Source: Gnomoniopsis sp. IMI 355080
Lineage: Eukaryota > Ascomycota > Sordariomycetes > Diaporthales > Gnomoniaceae
Length of the DNA stretch: 45,364 nucleotides
Assembly (NCBI GenBank): GCA_027946555.1
Contig: JAPEVC010000270.1
Coordinates: 1-45,364, forward strand
Direction of reading: 5' to 3'
Below are positions 44,545 through 45,364 of this stretch, piece by piece. A program made the position numbers and the translations under genes. Position 1 is the first letter of the stretch. Each line of letters opens with the position of its first letter. The notes beneath the pieces were generated by a model that saw nothing but the letters and a program-made list of their open reading frames with translations, was not told the origin of the DNA and did no database searches.

Positions 44545-45229
44545 ACTCTCTGGAAATTGCCCAACAGGCTTTGGTGTCCGGCTTGACACTTCAGCAAATC
44601 AATCAAATCCTGAATGTTCCATCTGTGAATGAAAATAAAGGGATGATAGTTTCTATGGATGATGGGTTGCCTACCTACCTGTAGTTTATCGAGCCCGCAG
44701 ACGCAGAATTAGAACATTCGGGTTAGGGGTGCGCTTGCCTCAGACTCCCAGAACCAGGACCGCGGAGATGACACGAGCTAGATGTGTGTAGACTGTCTGA
44801 AGTGCCGAGACAGAATTTTATATGAGTTTGGTGCGCGATGACTAGACCACCTCTCTCATCACAGTTTCGACCTCGTTCACTTACACTGCGGTCGTTACTT
44901 TATGTTCAGGATGACTGAGGCCGAAATACTGGACTAAAATGAGGGAGTAGCTCAGTGCCTCGTGAATTGAAAGAGAAGGGCGGGCTATGATTACAACACG
45001 CTCATGAAATACTAATGAGAAATATTCAACAAGCCCGTTTCAAGCCTCACTCTCACATGTGAGACCTCGCTCCTCAGGAAGACATATTCAACAACTATGA
45101 CGTCTGAAGAAACAACAAACCCCCCTGTGGGAATACCACCAGGTAGTACCTCAAACAAAGGCCATTTTTAATATGAAAATACATCACTAACCAACCTCCA
45201 CAGACTCCTCCTCCTCCCCACCTCCCAAA
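44545..45229. other. divergent promoter region (RPP40 / TRM11)
   Basis: This 685-nt region separates two divergently transcribed RNA-processing genes. The TRM11 side has a CT-rich leader (CTCCTCCTCCCCACCTCCC) just before the ATG. No ORF. Confidence 0.5.
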
Positions 45230-45364
45230 ATGAACTATCTAGTCCGCCTCAGCCAATTCCATGAAGACTTCCGCCTCGCCGAGCTCCACGCCCTCGCCGA
45301 GCTCAACCACATCCCCATCACCATCCTCTCCTACCAGCCCACCTCCCCCATCTGCCTCCTCACC
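45230..45364 (+). CDS. TRM11: tRNA (guanine-10-N2) methyltransferase, N-terminus (partial)
   Basis: The first 45 residues, cut by the window end. MNYLVRLSQFHEDFRLAELH closely follows the start of Trm11, the catalytic subunit that with Trm112 makes m2G10 in cytosolic tRNAs. The THUMP and methyltransferase domains lie beyond the window. The ATG is preceded by CCAAA, a good context. Confidence 0.85.
   Translation, partial: MNYLVRLSQFHEDFRLAELHALAELNHIPITILSYQPTSPICLLT

Overview
The window reads as nuclear DNA of a filamentous ascomycete (Pezizomycotina). Genes carry short introns, mostly 45-140 nt, with GT-AG borders and CTAAC/CTGAC-like branch points. A HET-domain protein, a full-length ABCC transporter and a microsomal P450 are present, and the palindrome TACCTAGGTA is scattered through the intergenic DNA. 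Nothing in the sequence fixes the genus. No tRNA, rRNA, CRISPR array or intact transposon was recognised.

Left part, about 0-17 kb (accessory-looking): the 3' end of an unknown gene at the edge; a type II membrane O-fucosyltransferase-like protein (minus); a fungal coiled-coil protein of unknown function; a 14-exon ABCC transporter; a short-chain dehydrogenase (minus) divergent from a cytochrome P450; and a kinase-fold protein behind a perfect GATA-type inverted repeat. Transporter, SDR, P450 and kinase could be a small metabolic or detoxification group, but no PKS, NRPS or terpene synthase is visible.

Centre, 17.1-24.8 kb: the most remarkable locus. One eight-exon gene encodes about 2,357 residues. 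The first ~1,640 match a complete fungal NO VEIN-like protein (N-terminal Hsp90/GHKL ATPase fold), interrupted by an Arg-Ser-rich segment, and the chain runs without a stop into a complete HET domain. HET domains execute heterokaryon-incompatibility cell death in fungi, so this looks like an ATPase sensor or switch joined to a death effector.

Right-centre, 24.8-34.7 kb (degenerate): two copies of a ~215 bp repeat, a pseudogene with TAG stops, a 5'-truncated gene fragment touching the second repeat, a predicted HExxH zincin-like gene, a conserved hypothetical gene, one doubtful four-exon gene, a perfect 60 bp tandem duplication, and several kb with no credible gene.

Right end, 34.7-45.4 kb: an F-box protein followed by core genes, namely a MAPR/cytochrome b5-fold protein, a small conserved hydrophilic protein, ribosomal protein L28 (uL15), an ankyrin protein, the RNase P/MRP subunit RPP40 and the start of tRNA methyltransferase TRM11. 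The window therefore seems to cross from a fast-evolving accessory region into conserved chromosome. Exon borders were derived by eye from reading frames, splice consensus and family expectation, without transcript data.
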